From positions 90,598-154,597 of the forward strand of contig NW_003314367.1 of the NCBI RefSeq assembly GCF_000143415.4: a stretch of DNA of 64,000 nt, read 5' to 3'. Below the pieces are notes generated by a model. It saw only the letters and a list, made by a program, of their open reading frames with translations. It did not search any database and was not told where the DNA came from. Origin of the DNA: Selaginella moellendorffii. Taxonomy: Eukaryota; Streptophyta; Lycopodiopsida; Selaginellales; Selaginellaceae. Positions 10,085-22,010 of this stretch are shown here, in pieces. Position numbers and translations under genes: made by a program. Position 1 is the first letter of the stretch. Each line of letters begins with the position of its first letter.

Positions 10085-13000
10085 TCACTTCGGACGCCCT
10101 CTAGCAATAACACCACCCTTCTTTTGCAAAGCGTTAAATCCCAGCGACGTACCGGGCCTGGATCTTTGCTTTGCCGCTAGAGCAGCCTGGAGCACGTTGA
10201 TCTCTCCCTGCTTCTTCCCGAGCTCACTTCTAGTCTCCTCCAGCTGCCTCAGGAGATCATCAACTTGGATCCTATTGCTCTTCCGCTCCGGCTCGGTCGA
10301 TCCCCATGGCTTGCTCATCCGCTTCTCGATCTGAGACGTTGTCATCCTCCGTGTGTGATCCTGGTCTCCATGGACGATGGAGAAGCGAGAGTAAGGCTTG
10401 AGTATCTCCGAGACTGGCGTTGGAGGCCTCGCAGGTAACCGCAGCGCATCCGACTCGCGGGACAATCTTATCCTACGCTGGATCCCGCTCGTGACGAAGG
10501 ATGATGATCTTCGCGGCTCGGCTGTGATGATGGAGCGTCTCTTTTCCGGTGTCGAAGGCCTGGACGAGCTCTGCCGGGCCCTTGCTAGCGACCTCTTTTG
10601 CATTGAAACAATTCCTTTGAAGTACGCAACTTGTTGCTGCAAAGCAAAACAGGCAAGCACGCGTGAGACGAGACAACAAAAGATAAAACTGAGTACACAT
10701 ACTTGCAACTTCTGGACCATGAAAGCCATGCGCCTGCTATTCCGGTTGGCCTCGCAGAAATCCCGCAGGAGGTTGAGGTTCTCCTTGACGAAGTGCTGCA
10801 TCTCCTCCTTGCAGCGGTCTTTGGTTCGATCGATAGTGGTCTTCAAGACCACAACAAAGTCTTCAAGAATTTGCCTGCAATGCGAAAATGTGAGAATCAA
10901 AAACCATCAACAGTCTTAGAAGTGTTATTCACCTTTGCTTCATGATCTGGGATCTGGATTCCAATCCTTCAGCCACTGCTGCCCTTTCTGATCCTTTAAC
11001 GTAGGCCAGGAACAAACCTCTCGTCAGTGGAGGCCATTCCCCTGGATCGTGGTCGTGAACGATGACACACAAAGCTTCTTTGAATGCGTCTAGATACTCC
11101 TCTTTCTGCCCGAGTTGATGGAGAAGCCGGAAAACACGTTGCTCCAGATCTTGTATCCGCTCCGTGAGCAATCTGGCAGCCTCTTCTTGTGCGAGCCTGT
11201 GTTTCACATCCAGCGACTCACGAGCTTGCATCTCTTGGATTTTAGATTTGTATTGAGAAAGCTCAGCGACAAGCGGCTTCTCACGCTCAACAAGCTGAAA
11301 TAGAAAAACGCACAAACTTAGCACAAACTCTCGCGAGTTTTACCTGCTGGATTTTGGAGTGCTGCAGTACTGCCAATGTTTCTCTTTCTTTAGTCGCATG
11401 CAGCAACGCCTTTCGGTGCTCATCAGCCTCCTCCACTAGTTTATCCAGGATCCGCTTCTTGTAGTCAAATTCCAGAGCGAAGTTCTCGAGCCTCGCCTTC
11501 TCAATCTCGAGGTGCCGTATGTTTGAATCTTGTGCCGTGCAGAGAGTTGACAGTTCCGTAATTTGCAGCTGATACGAGGTGGCAGCTTTCTTCTCCAACA
11601 ACATCTGTGCTCTTGCATCATCAATGTGTTTTTGCTGCGCCTGCATTGCTTGCTTCATCTGTGAAAACCCGACCACCAGCTCCTCGTCGTTAATCAAGAG
11701 GTCTTCGTCCATATACGTCTGCACAGACCCAATCAGTAAACGCAAAGGGATGCGCCATTTCCTACCTTGTATTTCCTGATCTCTCTCTCACAGTCTTCCT
11801 GCAACTTCTGCATCCTTGTTCGAGAGTGGCTTTCTATTTTGTCTATCTGACTTTGCAAGCCCAACACCTCCGTAGAGTGCACCTTCTCTTTGTGTTCTAT
11901 CTCTTTGACGCAGCTCTCCTTCACTTGCTCTGCTTTTGTTCTCCAGTGTTCCGCTCTAGCTGTTTCTCCGGTAAACTGGAACACAAGACGCGTAAGGTAG
12001 CCGAAGATCTGACCAATAGTGTTACCTTTTCTTCAAAATGCTCGTACAAGGTTCCCATTGCCTGGCTTTGGGATTCCAAGAACGTTTGAGTTGTATGTTC
12101 CAAGTTTTTCTCTGCAGCTTCCAGTTTCTCCTTTAGAGTTTGCATTTCCAATACAAGCTCCCTCTCTCTTTTTGCATGCTCTTTCTCCTTCTCTTTTATC
12201 TTAGCAGCCCAATCTTGCCGAATCCTGTGCTGCCTATACTGGGACTCGTCTTGCTCAGCTTGCAAGCTTGATTTCAGGTTCTACAAACAACAAAAGTTAA
12301 CAGTTAAAAGTTTGTGAAAGAAAACTATAAATAAATAAAAATCTTCACCTGGGCTTCTTCCCCGGCTTCTTCCAGCTCACTGCGCCTAATAAGCAGCCAG
12401 TTCTCAATTTCGCCTTCTTCATTTTGATCAGTGAAGAAATCAAGCAAACTAGTCGGTCTTTCAGCAGAAATCTTGCCATCATCCAAAGTACAAATAAATA
12501 TAGTGCCTTTTGTGGAACGAATAAACACAATGTTATGCGTTTCGTCAACACACATTGCAGCAATCCGACCTGGTAAGAATGCACAGATGAGCTGGGAAAC
12601 TATATCGTCAAAATTCAGTCACCATACCTGACTGCTGTGGAAACTTCATAAGAGGAGAAGTCTTGTTGCTCGCAAAAGGATAAGCGTAACCATGCAGCTC
12701 TTGCGTATCCACAGTCACTGCTAAAACCATTCGCCTCTGGAAATAGCCGACAAGTTGGCCATAGCTTGGTTGGTCTTGAAGCTCGCACAAAATCGAGCCC
12801 CTGTACCTGTTTGCCCAGTCACCGTCCCCTGTGCCATCCCATACTCCGATAATAACTTCGTTCGGGAAAGTGTTGAGAATCTCCGGTGGGGGCTTGTTAC
12901 TGGTGCTGATGATTCGCAATGGAAGGCCCGGACCGCAGCTGTATAGGAAATACCGGCTGTGGTCGTAAAGTATACTGGCATACTGCGATCCCTTCGTGAC

Positions 13001-15345
13001 GCATTCCTCGTGCCGCCTAAAGTCGTCAACAGCCCATCTGTAGGTGGCACCGTCCAGTCCAGCTGATGCTAGATGCACAGAGTTACTGGACCACGCAATC
13101 GACGTCACCTTATTGATATGTCCCTGCAATAAATTCGCGGGAGAAAATTAGCACAAGAACTGTGCAAGTACCTTCAATACTGTAAGCACTTCCCACGTAA
13201 AGCTCGAGTAGATAACAATCTCACGCCCGCATAAAGCCGCAACCATGTCACCACTTGGACTGTACTTTATTGCTCCACAGCCTTGCAGCGCAACTTCCCT
13301 CCGGGGCTCTAGCCTTTACGAGCAAAGCAGGAAGAGGTTATTAGATAATACGTTATTTTCGTTCTGAAGACTCACCGAGAGGCCATGATACCAAACAGCA
13401 AGATGCTTGAGTATGCCATTCCCACTGCGAGCTCGTAACCCCAGGGGCTGATGGCTATGCTGCTTGGTTGCTCGTGACAACTGCAAATGACAGAAGTGAA
13501 TGGCATGTAAACAAGGATACATGCTTACGCGTAAGTTAAGTCGCACAAAAGTCGACAGTAGCTCCACACCCGCACCATTTTATCGTTACTACAAGTTGCA
13601 ATCAATCTGCGACGAACGCAAATATCCATTCCAGAAACAGCCGCAAGGTCAATCACTGTACAAAACAAGAAAGATTGTAGAACAATATCTTTCTTCTTAC
13701 AGTCTACCATGCATGTCCATGAGATCTTTCGGGCCCTCCGACTCAAAGTCGGCATAGTCAACCTTGAGCACAATACCTTCCTGTTATGTAGCGTGGCACA
13801 ATTTTCAGTTATGACCAGAAAAACCAAAGCATTTACCTGTTGAACATAAGCCAGGGCATCCACATTCGGAGGTAGCGCAATACAGGAAATCGGACCACGA
13901 GTTCTGTAAAGTTTAAAGACTGAGGACGAATACCTCAATCATGTTAGGATATGCACCTAGTAAGAACGGTTCCTGTATAAACAGGAGGTCTTCCACGGGC
14001 CTGTGGAGGAAAGAAAGTTCGGATTAATTCTTCAAGGAAACAACAACTAAACCTTAAAGTCAGTCAGAGCGCCGTCGTCCCTTCCCGTGAGAAATCCGTT
14101 TCGAGTGGCCACTAAACGCAGTGTGTGCCCTGTGTCTACCAGTTTCTGCAGCGAAAACTCTGTGAAGCTACAAGTCCATCTGAAATCAAATACTTACACT
14201 CTCTATGCGTCCGTCTCGTACTATCAGTATCATATCCTCTACTGTCGAAACAGCAAGCCCGCCATCCTGGAGCCAATCATGGTCCGTGAGAGTAAGCGCC
14301 TGATTAAGGCCTGGAACAGCGAAGCTCTTGGTAGTTCCACCTTTGAGGCTCCATATTCTAAAATGTGTAGGCCCTGCATGCTCAAAAGACGTATGAAAAC
14401 TATTTTACTTGAAAGAAGGACTAACCACAAGTGGCAAACTCGTCGCTATCATGGGGATTCACAGTCACTCCCGTGATCTCCACAAAAATTGGTATAGTCG
14501 TCAAAACCTATGGAAAAACAAAAACGTAAACAGTGAGCATCAATTCTCCATTCCTTTTCAAGCGGACCTTGCCGTGCTCGAGCTCCCAACAGATTACAGA
14601 ACCTTTCACGTTCTTTGTGACAGCGACTGCCTTTTGCTCGTTCTTCGATAGAGCGCACACTTCAAGCTCTTCAAAACAATCACACCTGTGATGAGAATAA
14701 CAAAGAAACCAACACAATGGTCCCAACATACCAAGAGTGAAATTAATAGCCACCTGCGGGACTTGTGGAGATGAGTGTTTGCACAACTTTGAGCTTCTTT
14801 GTGTCGACAATCGAAATCTACAATCGACGAACATGACAGTCCCAGATCAAAGATCATAAAAGCATATAAGGAAAAATCTACGCACCTGGCCGTGACCAAT
14901 TTTCATCTTCTCACACACTGCAACGAGGCTCCCACTCGGTGTAGAAGTCAGAGAAACGATGCTCTGAAAAAGAAAAAGAATAGGAAGAAAGAGTTTGTCT
15001 GAATAGAAATCCTTTCTATTCTCTCACCTGGACTCCAATGTTCATGACGATGAAATGCATTGTCTTGTCGAGGAAACTGATCAAGAAAGAAAAAGTAGAA
15101 CAAATTCTACAAAAGAATCGAAAGGATTGTACTTGTGGAAGACGAGATTGCAGCCGAGAGCATAGGCGATGGTGTGCTCGTCGATGCACACCATTTGCTT
15201 GTTCTTCCCGGGAATGGCCTCGAATCCAAACGCGTATCTGCCAAAAACAAGAAAACGCTTGGATTTTCCATCAGGACGAGCGCAACGATGCCTACATTGG
15301 CCTCAGAGAGGGGCCGGTCTCCAGCGCCAAATCTCCCTCCTCCAT
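10085..15345 (-). CDS. CFAP57: CFAP57-like WD-repeat coiled-coil flagellar protein
   Basis: A multi-exon gene encoding N-terminal WD40 propellers and a long C-terminal coiled coil, the architecture of CFAP57/WDR65. That family is an axonemal protein needed for inner dynein arm placement. The start is the ATG at 15345-15343; a donor 15 codons later and an acceptor near 15243 join it to YAFGFEAIPGKNK. WD signatures include SVHLASAGLDGATYRW (about 13080) and RLIATCSNDKMVRVWSY (about 13590). The coiled coil runs from about 12360 to 10900 (for example RIRQDWAAKIKEKEKEHAKR). The C-terminus is basic and ends GGVIARGRPK. In a plant this points to flagellated sperm. CFAP43/44 would be the main alternative. 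Confidence 0.8.
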
Positions 15346-15412
15346 TCCAGAAACAATGACAAAAGAGAGAGAGATAGGTAGAACCCTAAAACTAAAACTT
15401 AGGGTTCTTGCG
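15346..15412. promoter_or_regulatory. 67-bp divergent promoter region
   Basis: Only 67 bp separate the CFAP57 ATG (minus) from the ATG of the small basic protein (plus). The interval holds a GAGA-rich run and actaaaacttagggttc, a telo-box-like aaacttagggtt motif known from promoters of plant ribosome-biogenesis genes. A shared promoter is inferred. Confidence 0.5.
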
Positions 15413-15736
15413 ATGTCGAAGAAAAACAACCTCGCCACGCGCGCCCGGCAGCACGAGTTTGATCTCAAGAGTAGGCATTTGTGATTCTCTGATAGAAATC
15501 TCACTTGATTGTGGCTGGCGCAGGGGAGAAAGAACAGCTTGACAAGCAGGCCAAGAGAATTCCAAACCAAAACAAGATGAAGGTATGGATACCATGATTT
15601 TATTCGCATTTACGCAGCTCTGTGCTATCGATAGATCGATTCGGTGAAGATCAAGAAGAAAGTTAGCAAGAAGAAGAAGAAGAAGAGCGTAGTGAAGGCA
15701 GCGGGGGCTGCCAAAGGCATGGAGATAGATTCTTGA
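15413..15736 (+). CDS. Small lysine-rich protein, three exons
   Basis: Three short exons join into about 71 residues. Exon 1 encodes MSKKNNLATRARQHEFDL, exon 2 (from about 15524) EKEQLDKQAKRIPNQNKMK, and exon 3 (from about 15635) IDSVKIKKKVS, a run of lysines, and ends GMEIDS at 15734-15736. Introns begin GT and end AG. The composition suggests a nuclear or nucleolar protein, and the telo-box-like upstream motif agrees, but I cannot name the family. Gene density and clean splice sites support a real gene. Confidence 0.65.
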
Positions 15737-15874
15737 TAGAGGTATGAAAAAAATTCCTTTTTCACTGCTTTCTACATCTAGTATTTATTGTTTGCAAAGT
15801 TTGCAAGGTAGAATCTTTGGCTCTGTTTTTTCACTGTTTTCGCGAACTTATCTCTCACTCGTGTTTTGTTTTAC

Positions 15875-17123
15875 ATGCTTCCAGTATGCTCCATGGAATC
15901 AGATTCCGGATTGAAAAGGACAAACAACGTAGGAATATTTTTGCGGAGGAAGAACCTGCGAGCCGGCATGGCTGCTGGTGCTTCTTCCATCGTGAATGTT
16001 GGTTCGTTTAGTCTGGAAATCAAGAGGGATCTTTCTAGACAGTCGGGAAGAACATCGAGAGCTTGTGGTGCTTTTACTCTTAAGTGCAGGGCCGCGGCAT
16101 CTGGAAGGCTTGAAGAAACATGGAAGCCTGCTCCGATGGGACAGATCTCCTCTTACAACGATTCCTGGCTTGACAAGCGGATGATACTCGTCTTCGTTGG
16201 AGCCATGTCCAAAATCTCTGGTACTTTGATCGGTTTTGTCTCAGCTTTTTCTAAAGCTCCGTCGTTGTTCTGTGCTGCAGGAAAAACCACCAGCCTTCCT
16301 GGGTTTGATGGCTTTGTGGACGTAGCAAGGAAGATGATGCAAGGCCGGACTCCTGTGCAACAACACGAAATGGTACTGCGAGTATTAGAGTCTCTCATGC
16401 CTTGGTGGATCGGAGCTATGGTATGTAGCGGTTTCTTCCAGGTTTTCGAGTTTTTCAACATCTTGTTCACATTTAGCGCCTGACACTATAGATTCGGACT
16501 ATCTTGCCGGCATCTAGAGCTACAGCGGAGTTTTATGCTCACGGCACTACACTGTTCACGAGTTGGTTGATTGGACCAAGCGAGGTGTGTTGGTAGTGTT
16601 GTTAGTGTCTGTCTCTAAAATTAAACTCAGGTGATCGAAGTCGAGGTTGATGGAGTGAAGCAAAAAACTGGTGTTCACATCCAGAAATGCAGGCATAGTG
16701 TTTGTTCTGTCTCCTTTTTCGTTTTTTATTAAGAATTTTTGCTTCTCGTCTTTCGCATGTAGAGTTTTGGAGAGCTCGGCATGCGTGGGCTTGTGTACCA
16801 ACATGTGCAAGGTTCCATCCCAAAGATTTTTTGCAAAAGAACTCGGTGTGCCCATGACGATGGTTCCCAGTAAGTTTTTCTCTTCCAACGGATTGGAGCT
16901 AAGTTTTTCTAACCTGTAGACTTCGAAGACATGAGCTGTGATTTTATCTACGGCCAGACTCCGCCGCCTTTAGAAGAGGATCCAGCGTCTCGACAACCTT
17001 GCTATTACGGAATGTGTAAGAGTTTTGCTTATTTCGTTTTCATTTCTTATTGAGCACTGTTGTTTTCTCTTTTACTCAGGCCCGACTGCAAAAGCTAAAG
17101 CGAACTCCTGTCCAAGGTTATAG
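15875..17123 (+). CDS. D27: DWARF27-like beta-carotene isomerase (DUF4033)
   Basis: Encodes an iron-containing plastid protein of the D27 family, whose founding member isomerises all-trans to 9-cis beta-carotene at the start of strigolactone synthesis. The N-terminus is serine/arginine-rich like a transit peptide. The core is spread over several exons: [14 protein letters not shown], then [12 protein letters not shown], then [20 protein letters not shown], then [10 protein letters not shown] and NFEDMSCDF-type ([17 protein letters not shown]), then QPCYYGMCP. The conserved Cys residues of the family are present. The last intron (about 17016-17080) splits the TGC codon and the protein ends NSCPRL. 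The start could be 15875 or the in-frame ATG at 15893. D27 and D27-like members cannot be told apart here. Confidence 0.85.
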
Positions 17124-17216
17124 GTGAAACGCTTGCGTTTAATGGTTAGAAAACGGAGTGTTATCAGTTGTGACTAAGAAATGGGAAGAAGTTTGGTTTT
17201 TTCACAAATTTCTGCC

Positions 17217-17715
17217 TCACGGTGGACTGGTCAGGTGCATCGCTCCGACGTTTATGTCGTAAGTTTTGGGCTTGTATGGTTCAGGAGGAGGGATCTTTGG
17301 CACTACTACAGTGAGCAGGCCGTCCTGGCATGCAGCAGAGACGGAGTCGAGAGCTGCGTTTGCGGGCAGATTGAACTTCCGCATGAACTTCCCTGCGGAT
17401 CGTTCCACCCGCACGAACTTGGTGTCGTAGTGAGAGTTGTCATTGTCGCGCTTGCGATCTCCACTGATCTTGAGAATGCTATCGTTCTCGATCTGGACCT
17501 GGTAACGCGTCTCTTGTTTGGATTAACACACTGCCTTCTCTTGACAGGACTCTCGAGAAGAACGAACTTCGAGCGGCCGTAGAAGACAAAAAACCCCGAA
17601 GACAAGAAGGAAAGAAGGTGCGTACCTTGACGTCCGTGTTCTTCATTCCAGGAACATCAGCGACGAAAACATACGACGCTGGGAGTTCTTTCACGTCGAC
17701 GGAGGTGCTTGCCAT
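17217..17715 (-). CDS. Short class II cytosolic small heat-shock protein
   Basis: An alpha-crystallin-domain chaperone that holds unfolding proteins under heat stress. Exon 1 (17715-17626) encodes [20 protein letters not shown] and on to DVK; after an intron, exon 2 (17498-17217) encodes [18 protein letters not shown], then [31 protein letters not shown] and a [10 protein letters not shown] tail. These match class II cytosolic HSP20. At 123 residues it lacks the roughly 35-45-residue N-terminal arm usual in that class; the first Met lies where the domain begins. Its ATG is 3 bp after an in-frame stop of the upstream ORF. It is convergent with the D27-like gene, with about 93 bp between. Confidence 0.85.
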
Positions 17716-17718
17716 CGC

Positions 17719-18329
17719 TTACTTCTTTTTCTTCTGCGGAGGTAAAAAAAAGCTTCTTTTCAAGTTTCTAGCACGCAGGAAAGAAAGAACTTACGTCTCT
17801 TGGGCTTGTAGTTGCGAAGGAGGCCTCAAAGTCGGCGAGGTCCCTTGGAGACAAGGCAACCGGCGCAGGAGGATCGACGTACTTGGTGTAGTCGAGGGTG
17901 ATCTGCGTGAGCACGAGAGACGGCTGCCTCTTCGGCTTGGGTGGCGGTCTCCTGGGCGGCGATGGAGGCTGGAGCTTTCCAACGAAAACACCGCAAGTGG
18001 TGTCCCGGTCGTAGATGGAGCGGTAATCGACGTGAGCGTCGCGGTTCCAGATGGGCCGCTTGAAATTTTGGACTAGAACTGGAGGTACACAGTTCTTGTG
18101 ACCGTATTTGTTCGGCTTTTCTTGATGCTGCTGCTGTTCCTGCGGATGATTTTGCTGCTCTTGATCTTGCTGCTGCTTTTCAGGATCGGCGTGAAGTGAA
18201 TCGCTTGCTGCAGCCTCGACTTGGACCGGAACCTCGCTCGCAGGCTCCGTGATGAGAATGGAACTGCGATGATTTCCAGTAAAACCGGTACGTCACCTTT
18301 GGACTCTCACCGGTCGCGACTGTTGCCAT
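17719..18329 (-). CDS. Unknown glutamine-rich protein upstream of HSP20
   Basis: An open frame encodes a Q/H-rich low-complexity region, then NKYGHKNCVPPVLVQNFKRP, YRSIYDRDTTCGVFVGKLQ, a proline/lysine-rich stretch (PPRRPPPKPKRQ), then TLDYTKYVDPPAPVALSPRD. A GTAAGT donor after SPRD and an acceptor ending in cag join it to KKKK and TAA at 17721-17719. The first exon is uncertain: the ATG at 18329 needs an intron to reach the Q-rich frame, and the acceptor could be near 18213. I do not recognise the family. The stop lies 3 bp before the HSP20 ATG, in the same frame. Confidence 0.5.
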
Positions 18330-18419
18330 TTTGACCGCTGACAAACGTTTTCTTAACTCAATTTATTATTAAGCATTATTTAACCTCTTAATTATCAGGA
18401 GACAAAGCAGTTTTCATGT

Positions 18420-19953
18420 TTAGCGAGGCAAAGGAACAAGCTTCAAGGGAAGTGCACGGGGAATGGTGAATCCAGCTCCCTCACTCATATCCAAATGCTC
18501 GAAGCTCATACCGTCTGGCATTTTCCAGTTGAAGCCATACAACAAGCTCGCCAACGTAACCGAAACCACTGTGAGTGCCAGATGCATACCAGGACAACCA
18601 CGTCTACCAGCTCCAAACGGAAGGTAATCTCCAAAGTCGTGACCACAGCCATCGTTTTTCTTATCTATGAACCTGTTCGGATCAAACTTCAGAGGGTCGA
18701 CCCAGGTACTCTCGTCCCTGCCCAATGCATAGAGGTTGATAAAGACTAGAGTTTTTTGTGGTACAAATACGTTCTTGAGCTGACAGTTTTGTGTTGTCTC
18801 GTGGATAAGCAGCGGACCCGGTGGATGGAGCCGGAGCGTTTCTTTGATCACTGCAGCAAGATATTCGAGTTTGGGAAGGTGACCCCCCTGAACCTGAGAC
18901 TTTCTTCCTAGAACGTTGTCAAGTTCTTCCTGTGCTTTAGCCATCAAATCTGGATGCTTCATTAGCTCAGCTAATGCCCATTCCACAGTGATAGCACTCG
19001 TGTCTGTTCCTCCAGCAATCATATCCTGCAGAAGTTTGTTAAGTTGTAAGCCCGCTAGCTCAAACAAGGCTACTGTCTGTCCTTACCGCAATCACAGCTT
19101 TGATCGCAACATCATTGCTTCCAATTTCTGGGCTCTGTAACATAAGTGTCATGAAGTCAGCGGACTTATCATTCTGATCATGGTGTTCTTCAATCTGCTT
19201 CTGCAAATAGGAGCTCATTTGTTCTTTCAAAGCTTTCATACGGGATTTCTTCTTTGTGTCGAGCAGGCTTAGCCAAGGCACATAATCTCCAACTAGAAAC
19301 TCCCCTGTGCTAACAAAAGCTTCAGCGATCAGTTCCTTTACCGTTTTTGTTTCTTTGTCTACAGTCGCGCTACTCGTCCCAAGCACGATCCTCATCATGA
19401 TATTTAGAGTCATGTTCAGAAGCATGGATGTCAAGTCTGCAGCTTCATTCCTGTTTGCAATGTCGCGAAGTTGACTCACGAAACGCGATCTTTCTTCAGC
19501 TCGAATGGACTCAAAAGAGTCCACCCGTCTTGGTGTTAGCAGCTCCAAGATGCAGAATTTCCTCACCATTTTCAAATGTTCTCCGTAAGGTGCCCACAGC
19601 ACACCTGACCCATTGAAACCGAAAATCCTAGCTGCTGAAAGCGCTGGCCTTGATGAGAAAGCGATGTCATGGCCTTGGAGCGCTTCTTTAGTGACTTGCG
19701 GAGAAGAAAGCACCAGGCATGGATACTGACCCAGCTTGAGATACATGCAGGGTCCAAACTCTCGAGCAAGTGCGAGAAGAACACGATGAGGATCACGTCT
19801 GAGCAAGTGAAGATGACCAATTACTGGAAACATCCTTGGACAAGGTAGGCCTTTGTATCTTTTTGACGGGTACAAGATTCTCACCAAGCACCAGACGGTT
19901 CCTAGTATTGCGAGCAGGGAGAAGATAGACAGAGACCAGTAGTGAAACTCCAT
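18420..19953 (-). CDS. Cytochrome P450 (CYP71 clan-like, A-type)
   Basis: A heme monooxygenase anchored in the ER membrane. Exon 1 (19953-19087) encodes a hydrophobic anchor (about residues 5-28), a proline-rich hinge (KGLPCPRMFPVIGHLH), and a WAPYGEHLKMVRK helix-C segment. Exon 2 (19025-18420) starts in the I-helix with AGGTDTSA. It continues with KETLRLHPPGP (ExxR), a PERF-like FDPNRF, and the heme loop PFGAGRRGCPG with the Cys ligand. The single phase-0 intron just before the I-helix is the usual position in A-type P450s. About 490 residues, full length, no breaks. The substrate cannot be read from the sequence. Confidence 0.92.
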
Positions 19954-20089
19954 TGAGTTATTGCCAGAAGAATAGCTAAAAGAAGAATAGCTAAGAACTT
20001 CTGTAGACTGTGGGCAACAGACTTGTGTAGAATTGCTGTTAACAATGCCCTGTTGTCTTGAATACTGCTCAGAAAATCCCCTGACGAGA

Positions 20090-20098
20090 CCTTTATAT
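20090..20098 (-). promoter_or_regulatory. TATA box of the P450 gene
   Basis: Reading the minus strand, gatataaag lies about 140 bp before the P450 ATG, a normal distance allowing a 100-bp leader. Confidence 0.5.
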
Positions 20099-20317
20099 CA
20101 CAAGGTCAAAGTTCCACATTGCTAGAAATATTAATTTCAGCATCCAGACAAGTTGAGCCAAGACGGACTGAGCAACTTTCGCATTTATATGGCGGACGTG
20201 CGTTTTGTTGGCAACATCATTCACTGTAGAAGTCAGTTGCGGCTGGTCAAGCATTCACACAGTTACATTGGTAATCTGCTTCTTTTGTATTCATGAATCT
20301 GAAAACGATCCACCCAC

Positions 20318-20430
20318 ATTAGTGCACCAACTTATACTCGAAATATATTATGGATCACAGTTTATAAGGTTCTTCTAAACTGCCAAGTCTTCTCATTTGA
20401 TAAATCTGTGATCATGCATATGCAAACTTA
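20318..20430 (+). repeat. Diverged fragment of nested element A internal region
   Basis: From gtgcaccaacttata to tctgtgatcatgcat the segment aligns collinearly with 42124-42225 inside element A, with many substitutions. It lies between the P450 promoter and the 3' end of the phosphatase gene. The remaining intergenic DNA (19954-20547) shows nothing else. Confidence 0.7.
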
Positions 20431-20547
20431 TGAGCTCAAAAAGAATTAATAGCCTTGGTGAATAAGAATCATTTCATTCATTTGCATAAAATGTAAATAA
20501 AAGCCCAAACACATATCCCATATCCCAGATATTGGTGGCTATGGAAA

Positions 20548-21910
20548 TTAAATGTTTTTAAAGTGAAGACGCCTGCTAATGACGCTGCCATAGCCCTGTA
20601 TTTCGATCCAGCCATTGTAAATTCTCAGCAAGCCATGGGCACACCAGCCCTCTGGTGCTTCCAGAATGGCTTCTAGCGTCACAAAATGCTTTCCATTGAT
20701 ACATGCATAGCCTCCGGAATGGTAATGCCCTGCAAAGGCGAAAATCGAGAATTACATAGATGGTAGTGTGTGAAGTTGTTATTCTTACCGCAAAGATACA
20801 GCACAACCTCAGGACTTCCCAGCAGCGTTGACAGTATCTGAAGACAAACAAGATGATCAAAGGAGATTTACAAGCTTTTTGGCTAACCTGGTGATGGTTC
20901 CAGGCCAAATGCTTTGGTGGTGAGGAGCCAGCGACGATTGGGTGATGTCCACAAACTATGAGCTTTGTGTTGCTCCTACAAAGCCCAAAAGCTTTAGACA
21001 ACAAACTGGAAATGGTCATCGTCGTCATACCTTTGTGCATCTCGGACAGCATTGTCTAGCCACACTCTCTGCTTTGAGCCAATGCCTCCATTCCAGAGGG
21101 CCATTTGCGGGTGATCAACACCAAAAGGATGGGATTTTTGGAAATCTAGAGCTTCCTGCCATGATAAAGGATGTTCGTTCTAGTAGCGAGCTTTGCAGAA
21201 CTGAGAAATAACCTTATAGTTTGGTGTGTGTTCGGGCCATTTGACACTCATATCCATCGTATCCAGCACCACCTGAGAATATAAAAAAGAAAACGCTAAA
21301 GTTATCAAACTTTAAGAGAAATTCCTTTGGAAATGCAATGGTACCAATCTCCAGCCCGGGCACAAGTCGCGCTGGTAGTAAAAGGCCGGGATCGAAAGTT
21401 TCTGCTTTAGGAGCTCTCTGGGCAGTGACAAGCAATGGTTTCCAATCAGATGAACAGCTTCCAGATCGAGCTACAGTGTCAGACATAAGAATTAAAAGCA
21501 AAGGATTTGACTCCCAAATGCTTGTTAACCTTTTGAAGCTCAGCCAGAACGACATCAAAGTCTTCCATTGTTTTCTCCTTGGTCGTGTTCCCATCCACAA
21601 TGTCGCCCAGTGATAGCATGAATCTGGTAATTGAATCGTTTAGATCAACCAGCGACATTGGAAACTCTAGCTTACAAGAGCTCGTCCTTCTTGAGATTGA
21701 AAAAAGCTATAGCTTTGGCAAGCTTTCCTGCAGCCTCTCTGTATCTCCTGGTCTTGCCATTGGACGCCACTGCGAAGGCGAAAGCACTGTATCTGTTATC
21801 AGAAGGAAGGAAATACTCACATTTGTCTTACCAATGTCAGCTTTGTCGCCGTATTGAACATCGGCTATCAGTCCAAACGAAGCTAGAGGCTCCTCTGACC
21901 GATCTTCCAT
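20548..21910 (-). CDS. ADPRM-like metallophosphatase 1
   Basis: Resembles the Mn-dependent ADP-ribose/CDP-alcohol diphosphatases, which split ADP-ribose, CDP-choline and similar diphosphates. Exon 1 starts MEDRSEEPLASFGLIADVQY, where D and Q replace the usual DxH. Next come RYREAAGKLAKAIAFFN and LGDIVDGNTTKEKT (metal-binding GD). Then follow the LIGNHCLSLP segment (the GNH box), AFYYQRDL, VCGHHPIVAGS and finally GHYHSGGYACINGKHF. The last exon ends SRRLHFKNI. All metal-binding boxes are present and the gene looks functional. It is followed tail-to-head by the P450 and preceded by a paralogue about 100 bp upstream. Confidence 0.85.
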
Positions 21911-22010
21911 TTCCCTGGGTTTCCCTGTAGCTCAAAACCAAGACAAGAAAGCTTCAGGCTAAAGGTCTCATAATGAAAGTTGATTATTTGAAGTCCAGAA
22001 ATGAAAGTCT

